Below are positions 41,829-50,344 of a DNA stretch of 64,000 nucleotides, one piece after another (the first letter of the stretch is position 1; each line of letters starts with the position of its first letter). The DNA lies in the NCBI GenBank assembly GCA_023958095.1, contig JAMLGJ010000001.1, positions 1 through 64,000 on the forward strand, read 5' to 3'. The notes beneath the pieces are model-generated. The model was given only the letters and a program-made list of their open reading frames with translations. It had not been told where the DNA came from and did no database searches. The translations under genes and the position numbers were made by a program. The DNA comes from Microthrixaceae bacterium (GTDB lineage Bacteria > Actinomycetota > Acidimicrobiia > Acidimicrobiales > Microtrichaceae).

Positions 41829-43724
41829 TCAGCCGGTCGTGCCGGTTGACGTGCGGCTGGACAGCCACGAGTTGAGCAGGGGTTGGGCCGCGGGCTCGCT
41901 GAAGACCACGTGTCCCATGAAACCCTGTGTGGCCGGTGAGGAGTGCAACGGCCAGATCTCCTCGAAGCCGCGCCCGTCTGCACCCAGGGCGTCCAGCTGA
42001 CCCGAGGCGGTGATCCCGGTGCGCGCCGGACCGATGCGTGGGAGCCCGAGCATGCGCACGAGACGGTCGGAGGCCTGCCACGGCACGATCGCGTCGCCCG
42101 CACCGACCTGTGCGACCACCGGCCTGCGCGACTCACCGAGTGCACCCAGCAGATGGGTGGGATCGGAGCGGTCGAGCAGCATCGACGCCGCACCGAAGAG
42201 CGCCGCTGCGTCGCCGGCATCCGCCGAGTGGGGGATGACCCCGCGGAACAGCGGCCACAGCATCGAGTGACCGAGGATGTCGAGGATCCCCGCACCGGGG
42301 ACCTGCAGGTAGGCGGCATCGAACTCGCCGGCCAGCGCGAACTCGCCCGCACCGAGCACGCCTCCCATGGAGGTGCCCTCGTAGAGCAGCAGGGAGGTGT
42401 CCAGATCGGCCACACCGTCGCCGTGGGAACCATCGGGATCCCACGGTGCGAGGTCGATCGAACCCATGTGGTCCACCAGCGCGGACACCAGCGACACGTG
42501 GTCGACGATTCCCTGTGCGGGCATCCCCACCAGACGTCCCAGCTCACCCGGTTTCGTGAGGTCCAGCAGGTAGCCCCCCTGCCCGGCCTGGCGTGCACCG
42601 TGGTTCGGCACGTCGATGCCGATCGTCGCCACACCGTGGGCGGCGTTCGTGCCGGCCACGAGCAGCATCGACTCCTTGTTGATGGTCAGCCCGTGGCCAT
42701 AGACCGCCACCGGCGCCGGAGCCGGGTCGTGGCGCTCGGGCACGACCGCCACGAACGGAGCCCACTCGTGGCCCGTCGGCCCCGTGGCGTGGACCACGCC
42801 GTCGGCATCACGGAAGTCGGTGAGTCGCACCTCCCCGGTGAGAACGGCCGACGCGTGGTCGACCAGCAGGGGAGGCTGCACCTCGAGGGAGCGGATCGGG
42901 TGGTCCTCCGCGCGAGCGGCGGCCGCCATCGTCTCCAGTGCCGAACTGGCCTGGGCGTGCGATCCCACGGTGAAACGGGTGACCGACTGGAAGCCCTCCG
43001 GCGGGGCCGAACCGAAGGCGCGCAGCTCCGCGAGTGTCGCTGCTGTCCCGGGGCCCGGGTCGCGCAGGGCCGACGGTGCGACCGGGTCCATGAACACGCC
43101 GTCGAGCCCCGACACACCGGCGACGTAGGTGTGGCCGTACTCCCAGGTGGTCACCGGCCATGCCATCACGATGGTGCCGGGGGCGCCCCGCAGGGTCGCC
43201 TCGGACCACACCTCCGCGCGGATCTCCATGCGCTCCCCGGTGGAGGCGTCGTGGACGACGAGCTCGTCCCCTCCGTCGGCCGGCAGCGACTCGGGGCGCA
43301 CCGGTGCGTTGAGCTCGAAGATCACCGGTGAGAGCGCCGAGAACCCGTCACGGCCGCCGAAGGCATCATCGAGCGAGGCTCCCGGCCCCAGCTGGTCGGT
43401 CAGGCGTTCCGGCACCAGCCCATCGGGCAGCTCGATACGCAGACCCGTGGGTGACGCGGGGTCGGCAACGGTGAACTCGTCGCTCGGGTAGGGCAGTGCG
43501 CACGACCCGACCGCGAGCTCCGCGCACGGAAGCTGCTGCGCCTCGGCGGCATCGCCCGCGGCGTCCGGGTCGTCGAACTGGTTGGCGAGCTGGGCGCACC
43601 CGGAGCCTGCCGCGGCGAGCACGACAGCGGCCAGCGCCGCACCCACCACCGTGGTCATGCGCCCGTGTGCGCCGGCCCGGATCCGGCCCGCGTGGTTCCC
43701 GCCCCTGTTGCGATGCCCTCGCAT
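41829..43724 (-). CDS. Lipase-like alpha/beta-hydrolase lipoprotein (paralogue A)
   Basis: 631 residues from the ATG at 43724 (GGAGG 5 nt upstream). A lipoprotein signal (VVGAALAAVVLAAAGSGC) predicts a lipid anchor. The N-terminal block CALPYPSDEFTVADPASPTG resembles the bacterial virulence-factor lipase N-terminal family. The nucleophile elbow is YEGTSMGG; VPNHGARQAG and AQVGAGDAIVPW give candidate His/Asp regions. A secreted esterase or lipase is likely. The gene at 45144 encodes a paralogue with the same N-terminal block. A long upstream frame rich in Arg is antisense to the proline-rich gene and is rejected. Confidence 0.8.
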   Translation of the reverse strand: MRGHRNRGGNHAGRIRAGAHGRMTTVVGAALAAVVLAAAGSGCAQLANQFDDPDAAGDAAEAQQLPCAELAVGSCALPYPSDEFTVADPASPTGLRIELPDGLVPERLTDQLGPGASLDDAFGGRDGFSALSPVIFELNAPVRPESLPADGGDELVVHDASTGERMEIRAEVWSEATLRGAPGTIVMAWPVTTWEYGHTYVAGVSGLDGVFMDPVAPSALRDPGPGTAATLAELRAFGSAPPEGFQSVTRFTVGSHAQASSALETMAAAARAEDHPIRSLEVQPPLLVDHASAVLTGEVRLTDFRDADGVVHATGPTGHEWAPFVAVVPERHDPAPAPVAVYGHGLTINKESMLLVAGTNAAHGVATIGIDVPNHGARQAGQGGYLLDLTKPGELGRLVGMPAQGIVDHVSLVSALVDHMGSIDLAPWDPDGSHGDGVADLDTSLLLYEGTSMGGVLGAGEFALAGEFDAAYLQVPGAGILDILGHSMLWPLFRGVIPHSADAGDAAALFGAASMLLDRSDPTHLLGALGESRRPVVAQVGAGDAIVPWQASDRLVRMLGLPRIGPARTGITASGQLDALGADGRGFEEIWPLHSSPATQGFMGHVVFSEPAAQPLLNSWLSSRTSTGTTG

Positions 43725-43842
43725 CCCTACCTCCCCGGTTGCATCGCCCGGGCCCGCCCGGACCCACAACGATCTTCGCGCGGCGCACCGGGGGCCGGCC
43801 AAGCCGGGCTGCGCCCGGTGGCCGAGGTGCCGCCGGGAGGAG

Positions 43843-44322
43843 TCAGCCCGCCGGCGGTGGTGGAGGCGGTGGTGGAGGCGGTGCCGCCTGCTGTTGTGGA
43901 GGCTCCTCGGCCGGAGCGGGACCGCCACCGGGTGGTGGCGGGGCAGGAGCCTGTGCCGCCGCTCCGGGAGGAGGCGGCGGTGCGGCCGCGGCCGGGGGCG
44001 GCGGTGCAGCCGGCGCCGCCGGTGGGGCACCGGTGGTCGTTCCCGGAGCCGGTGGCGGCGCCGCGCTCATCTGCAGGTTCAGGGTGGTCTGGGACTCGAT
44101 GGACTGGATTCCCTCGACACAGCGCTGGCGCTGGGCGTCGGCATCGGGCAACGGCCTGCCGGTGGCCTCCAGGTACGCGATGACGCCCAAATCGCGCAAC
44201 AGCGGCTCGGCCTGTTTCGGGTTCACGCCACCAGCGAGGGAGCTCTCCGCCGAGTTGAGCGCCGTGTCGGCCTTGGCTGCCACGTCGTTGGCCATGGCCT
44301 TCGCCTTGTCCAGGAATCCCAT
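43843..44322 (-). CDS. Small protein with amphipathic N-terminus and long Pro/Ala tail, unknown function
   Basis: 159 residues; ATG preceded by AGGAGG with 4 nt spacing, so translation is well supported. Residues 1-85 are helical and hydrophilic (MGFLDKAKAMANDVAAKADT, later QRQRCVEGIQSIESQT). Residues 90-159 are almost only Pro, Ala and Gly, including a run of about ten Pro near the end. No membrane helix or signal peptide. I do not recognise the family. It sits between lipase-like paralogue A and the divergent crotonase. Confidence 0.65.
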   Translation of the reverse strand: MGFLDKAKAMANDVAAKADTALNSAESSLAGGVNPKQAEPLLRDLGVIAYLEATGRPLPDADAQRQRCVEGIQSIESQTTLNLQMSAAPPPAPGTTTGAPPAAPAAPPPPAAAAPPPPPGAAAQAPAPPPPGGGPAPAEEPPQQQAAPPPPPPPPPPAG

Positions 44323-44386
44323 CGTGCCTCCTAGGGTCGGTTCCCCGACGCTACCCGGCCCGTGCGGTCGCCGTGGACGAAGCGGT

Positions 44387-44392
44387 TAGATT
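44387..44392 (+). promoter_or_regulatory. -10 hexamer for a leaderless crotonase gene
   Basis: TAGATT ends 7 nt before the GTG at 44400; no Shine-Dalgarno site is present. Confidence 0.5.
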
Positions 44393-44399
44393 CGCCGGG

Positions 44400-45107
44400 G
44401 TGAACGACACCGCTGCCGAACGACCCGACGTGACCCTGGCCGACCGCGAAGGAGTGGCGCTCCTCGTGTTGGACGACGGCAAGGCCAACGCCCTGTCGCA
44501 CTCCATGCTGGACCAGATCAACGACTGCCTCGACCGGGCGGAGGACTCGAGGGCACTGGTGGTCGCCGGACGACCCGGCAAGTTCAGCGCCGGGTTCGAC
44601 CTGTCGGTGGTGTCCCAGGGCCCCGGCCCCGCCTCGGAACTCATGGAACGCGGGGCACAGATGGCGCTGCGGCTCCACGAATGGCACCGCCCCCGTGTGA
44701 TGGCGGTGACCGGCCATGCGCTGGCCATGGGTGCGGTCCTGCTGGGTTGTGCCGACATCCGCATCGGTGCCATCGGGGACTTCAAGATCGGCTTCAACGA
44801 GGTGGCCATCGGCCTGCCGATGCCGGAGTTCGCCAACGAGCTGCTGCGCGGCCGGCTGAGCCCCCGTCACTTCCACCAGGCAGTCGCGCTGGCGCGGATC
44901 CACTCGCCCACCGAAGCCGTCGAGGCGGGGTTCCTGGATCGGGTGGCCGATGCCGAGGAGGTCGTCGAGGTGGCGGTGGACACGGCCGCCGAGCTCGCCG
45001 ACCGACTGGACCCGAAGGCACTCGCCATCACCCGCCGGACCCTCGACCGCGACCTCACCGCCCGTTTGAAGGGCTTGACGTCCGGCTGGGCCGACAGTCT
45101 CGACTGA
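44400..45107 (+). CDS. Enoyl-CoA hydratase/isomerase family protein (crotonase)
   Basis: 235 residues from a leaderless GTG. Crotonase features: ALLVLDDGKANALS, the oxyanion-hole segment RPGKFSAGFDLSVV and TGHALAMGAVLLGCADIRIG. Both catalytic Glu positions of typical hydratases are hard to place, so isomerase or hydrolase activity is possible. Acts on a CoA-thioester of unknown chain. Its last codons (SLD) and stop are repeated three times and fill the gap up to the stop of the convergent lipoprotein gene. Confidence 0.83.
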   Translation: MNDTAAERPDVTLADREGVALLVLDDGKANALSHSMLDQINDCLDRAEDSRALVVAGRPGKFSAGFDLSVVSQGPGPASELMERGAQMALRLHEWHRPRVMAVTGHALAMGAVLLGCADIRIGAIGDFKIGFNEVAIGLPMPEFANELLRGRLSPRHFHQAVALARIHSPTEAVEAGFLDRVADAEEVVEVAVDTAAELADRLDPKALAITRRTLDRDLTARLKGLTSGWADSLD

Positions 45108-45143
45108 ACCGGCCTCGACTGAACCGGCCTCGACTGAACCGGC
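45099..45143. repeat. 15-bp tandem repeat x3 spanning the crotonase stop codon
   Basis: CTCGACTGAACCGGC at 45099-45113, 45114-45128 and 45129-45143, three identical copies. The first holds the gene's TGA (45105-45107). The period is five codons, so all three stops are in the crotonase frame. The last copy ends exactly where the convergent gene's stop codon begins (45144). Confidence 0.96.
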
Positions 45144-47336
45144 TCAGTAGTCGAATTCGTCGCGGGGCTGGGCCACGCAGGGTTCGTCGTCGCACACGTT
45201 CACCACGAGTCCCTCAGGGGTGAAGAAGGCATCCTTCTGTGCCACCACCTGGGGCTGGCGGCGCGGGTCCTCGTGGGGATCCACGCAGGGGGGCACCTCG
45301 TCGGCGCCCTCCTCCGAGCAGGCCGCGATCCACTCCTGGTCCATCACCGCGGTGATGTTGCCGAGCGGGCTGTCGAGGGTTCCGGAGTACCAGTAGAAGA
45401 GCGCGGAGCCCGCGTAGGGGAACTGGTCGATCGCGTCGAGGTCATAGAAGCGTTCGGAGAACACCTCCTCGATCACGCCATCGGGCAGCACCGGCTCGTA
45501 GACGGGGATCCCGAGTGTCCGGGCGATGTTGTCGGCGGTGATGTTCGCGACCTGGTGGTCGCCGAAGGCCACGTCCATGATGATCTGGTGCGGCGGGGTC
45601 AGGTCGTAGGGCCGGTCCGTGAGGTGCTGGACGTAGCCGGCGGTCTCACCACGGTCCCACAGCATCTGCATGAGCCCGAAGATCAGCTGCTGGTCGAGCG
45701 GATCCGGGTAGGCGGTGTCCATGATGGTGAAGAACGGGTCGAAGTCCACGCTGCGCGACAGCAGGGTCGAGTAGCCCATTCCACCCACACCCAGAACGGC
45801 CTTGGTCCAGTCCTGGGCGACCGCGGTGACCGCGCCACCGAGGATCGCACCCTGGCTGTTGCCGTCCCAGAACGCCTCCGCGTTGTTCAACATGATGGCG
45901 CCGGAGTCGGTGGTGAACTCGTCGCTCGAGGGGAACCCGTCGACGTTCACCAGGAGTCGGCCCAGGTAGAGGTAGTTGATGATCGCCTGCTGGAGGCGAT
46001 CGGGCAGCGACGGGAACGAGCTGAGGTCGCCCGCGACCTGTCCGGCGAAGCCCTCGTCACCGTCCGCGAGGCCGATCGCGTCGGTGCCGCAGTACACGGC
46101 GTTGAGCTCCGCGGCGGTGTGCTGCACGTGTGAGCTGCGCGCCTCCTTGGCCCCACCGAGCAGACCGTGGCCGTAGACCACCGGCCGTGCCTCACCGTTG
46201 GTCACCGCGGCCTGCGGGATCGTGCAGACGAACCGTGCGGTGAAGGTGCCGGTGGCCACCGGGTCACCGGCGGAGTCGAACACCATGCGGGCCCCGGGAT
46301 CGGGGGAGTCGAGGTACAGCGGGACCTCGTAGGTTCCCTCGACGATCTTCGCGATGCCCTCCCGGACGGTCACGTCGTCGTTGGACTCGGTGACCACGTC
46401 GGTGATCTCGTACTCGGGTGCTCCACCGTTGAGCTGCCCCATGGCGTCCTCGCGCATCGACAGCACGTTGCCGGCGATGCTCTCGGGCGAGCCGACGGTG
46501 AACCACCAGGTGAGGTAGGTGTCCGCACGCTCCACTCCCACGCCGGCGAGCGAGGCGAACACCGTGTCGTAGTCGGCGCGGAGTTCCTCGATGGCCGGCG
46601 CGGCGGTGGTGATGTTGTCACGCAGCGCCTTGTAGGCGATCGGCGGATCCAGGGGCGGACCACCCTCGCCGTTGATGTCACGCAGCACGACGGCGAAGCG
46701 GTTCGTCTCGGTCAGCGAAACAGCGGGACGGATGATCAGCGCCTGGCGTGCCGGGTCGTCGGCGCGGGCGTCCAGCTCGGCCCAGTGGGGAACCAGCTGG
46801 CCCGAGTCCAGGTTGACCAGCACGGTCGCAGAGTCCGACTCCACCGAGGCCGCGATGTTGCGCTCGGTCGGCAGGTTCGTGCGTTCGGGGTCCAGCCCCG
46901 GCACCTGCACGAGGATCGGGGTCGCCGGTGAGAAGCCGTCCAGCTCGTTCCACGCGCTCGGGTCGAAGGTCGTGCCCGCTGCGTTGGGGATCTGCCCACC
47001 GGGGAAGTTCACGCGGCGGCCCGTGGGGGAGTCCGGATCGTCCACGGTGTTGAAGTCGCTCGGGAAGGGCAGCAGGCAACTCGAGGTGTCGATGACGTTG
47101 CAGCCGACCGGGCTGCCCTCGAGCGCGGCGTCGAGCTGTTGCGACTCCGGCCCGGTCAGTGCCCTCGGGTCGGGGGCGATCCCCGATGCGTCGCCCTCGT
47201 CCTCTTGTTGGACGGCGGGGTTCCCGGCGGACACATCACCGGTGAACAGTGGACTTGGTGCCTCGGTCTCAGCACATGCGATGGCGACGAGGGCCACCGT
47301 CGTGAGCAGGGCTGGAAGACGGAGTCGGGCGATCAC
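45144..47336 (-). CDS. Lipase-like alpha/beta-hydrolase lipoprotein (paralogue B)
   Basis: 730 residues from the GTG at 47336 (AGAGGA with 5 nt spacing). Lipoprotein signal ARLRLPALLTTVALVAIAC. The block CLLPFPSDFNTVDDPDSPTG matches the same region of paralogue A at 41829. The nucleophile elbow is WDGNSQGA; PVVYGHGLLGG and QIIMDVAFGDHQV follow the order of an alpha/beta hydrolase. Longer than A by about 100 residues. Probably an exported, lipid-anchored esterase/lipase. Convergent with the crotonase, a possible user of the released fatty acids (inference from position). Confidence 0.8.
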   Translation of the reverse strand: MIARLRLPALLTTVALVAIACAETEAPSPLFTGDVSAGNPAVQQEDEGDASGIAPDPRALTGPESQQLDAALEGSPVGCNVIDTSSCLLPFPSDFNTVDDPDSPTGRRVNFPGGQIPNAAGTTFDPSAWNELDGFSPATPILVQVPGLDPERTNLPTERNIAASVESDSATVLVNLDSGQLVPHWAELDARADDPARQALIIRPAVSLTETNRFAVVLRDINGEGGPPLDPPIAYKALRDNITTAAPAIEELRADYDTVFASLAGVGVERADTYLTWWFTVGSPESIAGNVLSMREDAMGQLNGGAPEYEITDVVTESNDDVTVREGIAKIVEGTYEVPLYLDSPDPGARMVFDSAGDPVATGTFTARFVCTIPQAAVTNGEARPVVYGHGLLGGAKEARSSHVQHTAAELNAVYCGTDAIGLADGDEGFAGQVAGDLSSFPSLPDRLQQAIINYLYLGRLLVNVDGFPSSDEFTTDSGAIMLNNAEAFWDGNSQGAILGGAVTAVAQDWTKAVLGVGGMGYSTLLSRSVDFDPFFTIMDTAYPDPLDQQLIFGLMQMLWDRGETAGYVQHLTDRPYDLTPPHQIIMDVAFGDHQVANITADNIARTLGIPVYEPVLPDGVIEEVFSERFYDLDAIDQFPYAGSALFYWYSGTLDSPLGNITAVMDQEWIAACSEEGADEVPPCVDPHEDPRRQPQVVAQKDAFFTPEGLVVNVCDDEPCVAQPRDEFDY

Positions 47337-47454
47337 GTGTTTCCTCTTTTTGGAGTCGTCGGAAGAGACATTTCCGGCCGGAACCCTAGCCGTGCGCCGA
47401 TGCGCAGCCGAAACGGCGCCGGGACCCCGCTGTGCCCGGTGGGGACGCAGCGGC

Positions 47455-48594
47455 TCAACCGCAGTTGGGCCAGGGTCGCGTGCCACGTTGGCGCAACAGG
47501 ATGAGTGCCCTCATGTCCTGCTCGGCCGGTGATGCCGCGGCGGGGTCACCGGAGCCACCCACACCGGCCCAGGTGCGGCGGTCGAACTGGTACGCACCGC
47601 GGTAGCGGCCGCTGGCGCTCACGATCGAGTAGTTCCCACGGCTCTCACAGTGCCTGATGCGGGCCAGGGTGGCGGCCTCCCGGGCAGTGGCGCCCGCGAC
47701 TCCTGCGGTGGATGCCGCGGAGGAGGAACCCGTGGCCCCGGCGCTCGGCCTCGTGGAACGCGAGGACCCCTGCCCGGCTGCACCGGTGCCCGTGGCGACC
47801 CCGGAGGTGTCGGTACCCGTGGCGACCCCGGAGGTGTCGGTACCCGTGGCGACCCCGGAGGTGTCGGTGCCCGTGGCGACCCCGGAGGTGTCGGTGCCCG
47901 TGGCGGCCCTGACGGACGCGGCCCGGGCCTCGGCGGCTTCGGCGGCGCGCTCGAACGCCAGTGCCGCCTCTGCGTCGCGTTCGTGAGCAGCGGCCTGCAC
48001 CGCATCGTTGCGGGCGGCCTCCAGTTCCGCGTTCGCACGGTCCAGTCGCTCGGAGGCCTCGGCCCGCTCCGGGTCGTTCGCCGCCCTGAGGGCGTTGTAG
48101 TGATCCACCGCCTCCGCTGCATCGGCCGTGGTCGAACCGACCAGCTGGGAGTGCCAGGCGAGCTCGGCCCGTTCGGTCGGATCCAGGGTCGTGGCGGCGA
48201 GAGCGGACGCTCCACCGTCTATGTAGGCGGCGACGACGTACTCGCGCATCTGGGCCCGTGCCCGGGCGAGGTCCTCGGTGATCCGTGCCGCCCCGGCCTC
48301 GAGCCCTTCGAGTTCGGCCTGGATGGCGGACCGCCGAGCCGTGGCGTCGGCCAGACGGGCCTCCGCATCGGCCCTGGCAGCACTGGCGGCGGCAAGGGCC
48401 GCCTGTGCCCCGGTCACACCCTCGGCTGGTGTCGCCGCCGGGGCGGGAGCCGCACCGGCACCGGATCCGAACGCCGCAGGCACAACCGCTAGGGCGAGGA
48501 CCAGTGCTGCGACACCCCCGAGCAAACGCGGGGCGAGCGCCGGTCCCGCAGGGGACCTCCCGGGCACTCGGTTGTCGCTCGCGAACTGACGCAT
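47455..48594 (-). CDS. Secreted Rpf-like transglycosylase with N-terminal coiled coil
   Basis: 379 residues; ATG with AGGAGA 4 nt upstream. A signal peptide (LLGGVAALVLALAVVPAAFG) is followed by a long Ala/Arg/Glu coiled coil (about 50-240), four 9-residue repeats (GTDTSGVAT), a Ser/Ala linker and, at the C-terminus, a resuscitation-promoting-factor/lysozyme-like domain: RIRHCESRGNYSIVSASG, GAYQFDRRTW and, last, GTRPWPNCG. The Glu in HCESRGNY is the catalytic residue of this family, which cleaves peptidoglycan glycans. The coiled coil may be a regulatory arm as in PcsB/RipA-type proteins. Confidence 0.88.
   Translation of the reverse strand: MRQFASDNRVPGRSPAGPALAPRLLGGVAALVLALAVVPAAFGSGAGAAPAPAATPAEGVTGAQAALAAASAARADAEARLADATARRSAIQAELEGLEAGAARITEDLARARAQMREYVVAAYIDGGASALAATTLDPTERAELAWHSQLVGSTTADAAEAVDHYNALRAANDPERAEASERLDRANAELEAARNDAVQAAAHERDAEAALAFERAAEAAEARAASVRAATGTDTSGVATGTDTSGVATGTDTSGVATGTDTSGVATGTGAAGQGSSRSTRPSAGATGSSSAASTAGVAGATAREAATLARIRHCESRGNYSIVSASGRYRGAYQFDRRTWAGVGGSGDPAAASPAEQDMRALILLRQRGTRPWPNCG
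47789..47896. repeat. In-gene 27-bp tandem repeat x4 in the Rpf-like gene
   Basis: Units 47789-47815, 47816-47842, 47843-47869 and 47870-47896, nearly identical; on the minus strand they encode the nonapeptide GTDTSGVAT repeated. They form a Thr/Gly/Ser linker between the coiled coil and the catalytic domain. Confidence 0.92.
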
Positions 48595-48683
48595 CGGTTC
48601 TCCTGTGCTGACCGACCAGAACCGCGTCCGGCGCGCTCGTTGCGCCGAATGCGGCCCGTTCGACGGGGGGTCGACACGGACCG

Positions 48684-48730
48684 GTCACATGCATGTGACG
48701 ATTGCGCGCATTCTGTCACTGATCCGTCAC
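48684..48730. promoter_or_regulatory. GTCAC boxes upstream of the Rpf-like gene (MtrA-like site and palindrome)
   Basis: GTCACATGCATGTGAC (48684-48699) is a perfect 16-bp palindrome. GTCAC recurs at 48715-48719 and 48726-48730 as a direct repeat with 11-bp period. Tandem GTCAC-type repeats of one helical turn are the pattern bound by the response regulator MtrA, which controls cell-wall hydrolase genes in actinobacteria. The cluster is 90-136 bp upstream of the Rpf ATG. Confidence 0.5.
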
Positions 48731-48786
48731 AGATCCAACCCGTGCGGCGGAGCGGAGCAGTGCCGTACTGCGGCCGACGGTGGACC

Positions 48787-49197
48787 TCAGGAACGCTTGC
48801 GACGACGTCTCGTGAGGATCAGCAGGACGGCCGCGCAGATGACGACCACCGCCGCCACGACCGCCGCCCTGGAACCCGACCCGCCCTGCTGAGCGGAACC
48901 GCCGGGCGCGGAACCGCCGGGCGCGGAACCGCCGGGTGAAGGTGCGGAGGGATCCCCACCAGTGCCTGCCGCGGAGTCGGCGCCCGGCTCCTCCGGAACT
49001 GAACCAACCGCGGGCTCCTCCGGAGCAGAGTCAACCGCTGGCCCCGTCGGAGTCGAATCAACTGCGGGCTCCTCCGGAACAGAATCCGCTGCTGGCTCCT
49101 TCGGAGCCGTGTCCGACAGGTCGATCATCGCATCCACCGGTGCCGGCTCGTCGGGTTCCTCCGAGCGACGGGGGCGCTTCGGGTCGTATCCAGCCAT
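48787..49197 (-). CDS. Small Pro/Glu-rich protein with C-terminal membrane helix, coupled to ParA
   Basis: 136 residues. The ATG overlaps the parA-like stop (TGATG), so translation is likely coupled. Residues 1-100 are acidic and Pro-rich with repeats of EEPAVDS/EEPAVGS type and then GGSAPGGSAPGGSA. One helix (AAVVAAVVVICAAVLLILT) is followed by RRRRKRS, predicting a tail anchor with a basic cytoplasmic end. Function unknown; it may tether the ParA-type ATPase to the membrane or wall. Codon use and GC match the neighbours. Confidence 0.65.
   Translation of the reverse strand: MAGYDPKRPRRSEEPDEPAPVDAMIDLSDTAPKEPAADSVPEEPAVDSTPTGPAVDSAPEEPAVGSVPEEPGADSAAGTGGDPSAPSPGGSAPGGSAPGGSAQQGGSGSRAAVVAAVVVICAAVLLILTRRRRKRS
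48893..48937. repeat. In-gene 15-bp tandem repeat x3
   Basis: GCGGAACCGCCGGGC at 48893-48907 and 48908-48922, with one change in 48923-48937; encodes repeated GGSAP on the minus strand in the ParA-coupled membrane protein. Confidence 0.9.
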
Positions 49198-50252
49198 CAG
49201 CCGAACCTCTGGGGCACCGGGATGGCGAGGACGTCCTCGGGATCGACCGTGGAAGCCCCCCGGGCATCGGAGCCGGGGTCGTCCCAGTCCGAGGGGGATC
49301 CGGAATCGGTCGGCACCTGCGGTGAGGCGTCGACCCGCGGCGACCCACCCAGATCCACCACGGATTCCGATCCGTGACCGGTCCGATCCTCCGGATGTCG
49401 TCGATCCATCTGCTCGGGGCCCTCTGCTCCCTGTTCGGGGGACTCTGCGGTGCCGAGGGACACTCCGGGGTCGCCCGGGCCGAACAGGACCTCCGCGAGG
49501 GCGTCCAGCTCAGCTGCGGCCTCACCCGCACCGGAACGTCGCAGGGCGTGCACCGGAACGGCCTGGGCGGCGGCCTCGGCGACCGCGGCCCGCAACTTCA
49601 CGTGCGGTTCCACGACGTGCTCGGGATACCGCTGGGTCATCTCCGAGGCCCAGTAGCCCGCGTCCCTCGTGCGGCCCACCCGGTTGAGCACGATGCCCGC
49701 CAGCTCGGGGCGGCCACCGCGGCGCTGCGCGATGCGTTCGACGTTGCGGAGGATCTGTTCGACACCGTCAGCGCTCCACGCTGCGGGCTCGGTGACCACC
49801 ACCACCCGGTCGGCCGCGAACAGGGCGTTGACCGTGAGCAGACCCAGCGACGGAGGACAGTCGATGATGACCTCGTCGTAGTCGTCGGGCAGGTCCCCGA
49901 GCACACCGTCGAGCCGGTCCTGGGCACCGATGACGTCACTGACCAACTGGTGTTCCACCTGGGCCAGGCGCGGCGAGCTCGCGAGGACCGCGGGCACGGC
50001 GGCGATCCCATCGGCGTCCCACCGGGCCGTGAGCACGGCATCCGATGCGCTGCCGCTGCGGTCCTGGGCCAGCAGGGAATCGACTGTCAGGGGCGGATCC
50101 CAGAGACCCAGACCGGTCGTTGCATTCGCCTGCGGGTCGAGGTCGACCACCAGCACCGAGCGGCCGGCCGCGCACAACGCGGACGCCAGACCCAGTGCGA
50201 CAGTGGTCTTGCCGACGCCGCCCTTCTGGTTGACCATCGCGGTGACACCCAT
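49197..50252 (-). CDS. ParA/Soj-family ATPase
   Basis: 351 residues from the ATG at 50252, 6 nt after TACCGT (50259-50264, minus strand). The deviant Walker A motif MVNQKGGVGKTTVALGLA, VLVVDLDPQANATTGLG and VIIDCPPSLGLLTVNAL place it in ParA/Soj. From about residue 250 there is a Pro/Glu/Asp-rich tail that ParA proteins normally lack. No parB lies beside it; instead a tail-anchored protein is translationally coupled. A role in positioning chromosome, plasmid or a protein cluster is possible. The chromosomal parAB pair is usually near the origin, so this is probably an orphan ParA. Confidence 0.85.
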   Translation of the reverse strand: MGVTAMVNQKGGVGKTTVALGLASALCAAGRSVLVVDLDPQANATTGLGLWDPPLTVDSLLAQDRSGSASDAVLTARWDADGIAAVPAVLASSPRLAQVEHQLVSDVIGAQDRLDGVLGDLPDDYDEVIIDCPPSLGLLTVNALFAADRVVVVTEPAAWSADGVEQILRNVERIAQRRGGRPELAGIVLNRVGRTRDAGYWASEMTQRYPEHVVEPHVKLRAAVAEAAAQAVPVHALRRSGAGEAAAELDALAEVLFGPGDPGVSLGTAESPEQGAEGPEQMDRRHPEDRTGHGSESVVDLGGSPRVDASPQVPTDSGSPSDWDDPGSDARGASTVDPEDVLAIPVPQRFG

Positions 50253-50344
50253 GGCACAACGGTACTTCCCCACCCCGCCGCGGCGACCGATACCCGCGTC
50301 GGGGCGCCGCGGGGACCGCGCCGCGCTCTGGCAGAATCGCCCGG

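Noticed and set aside
47789-47896. Possible CRISPR array in the regularly spaced repeats (here and at 12634, 51241)
   Set aside because: Units are directly adjacent with no unique spacers, lengths are 15-30 bp, several are coding, and no cas gene is in the window.
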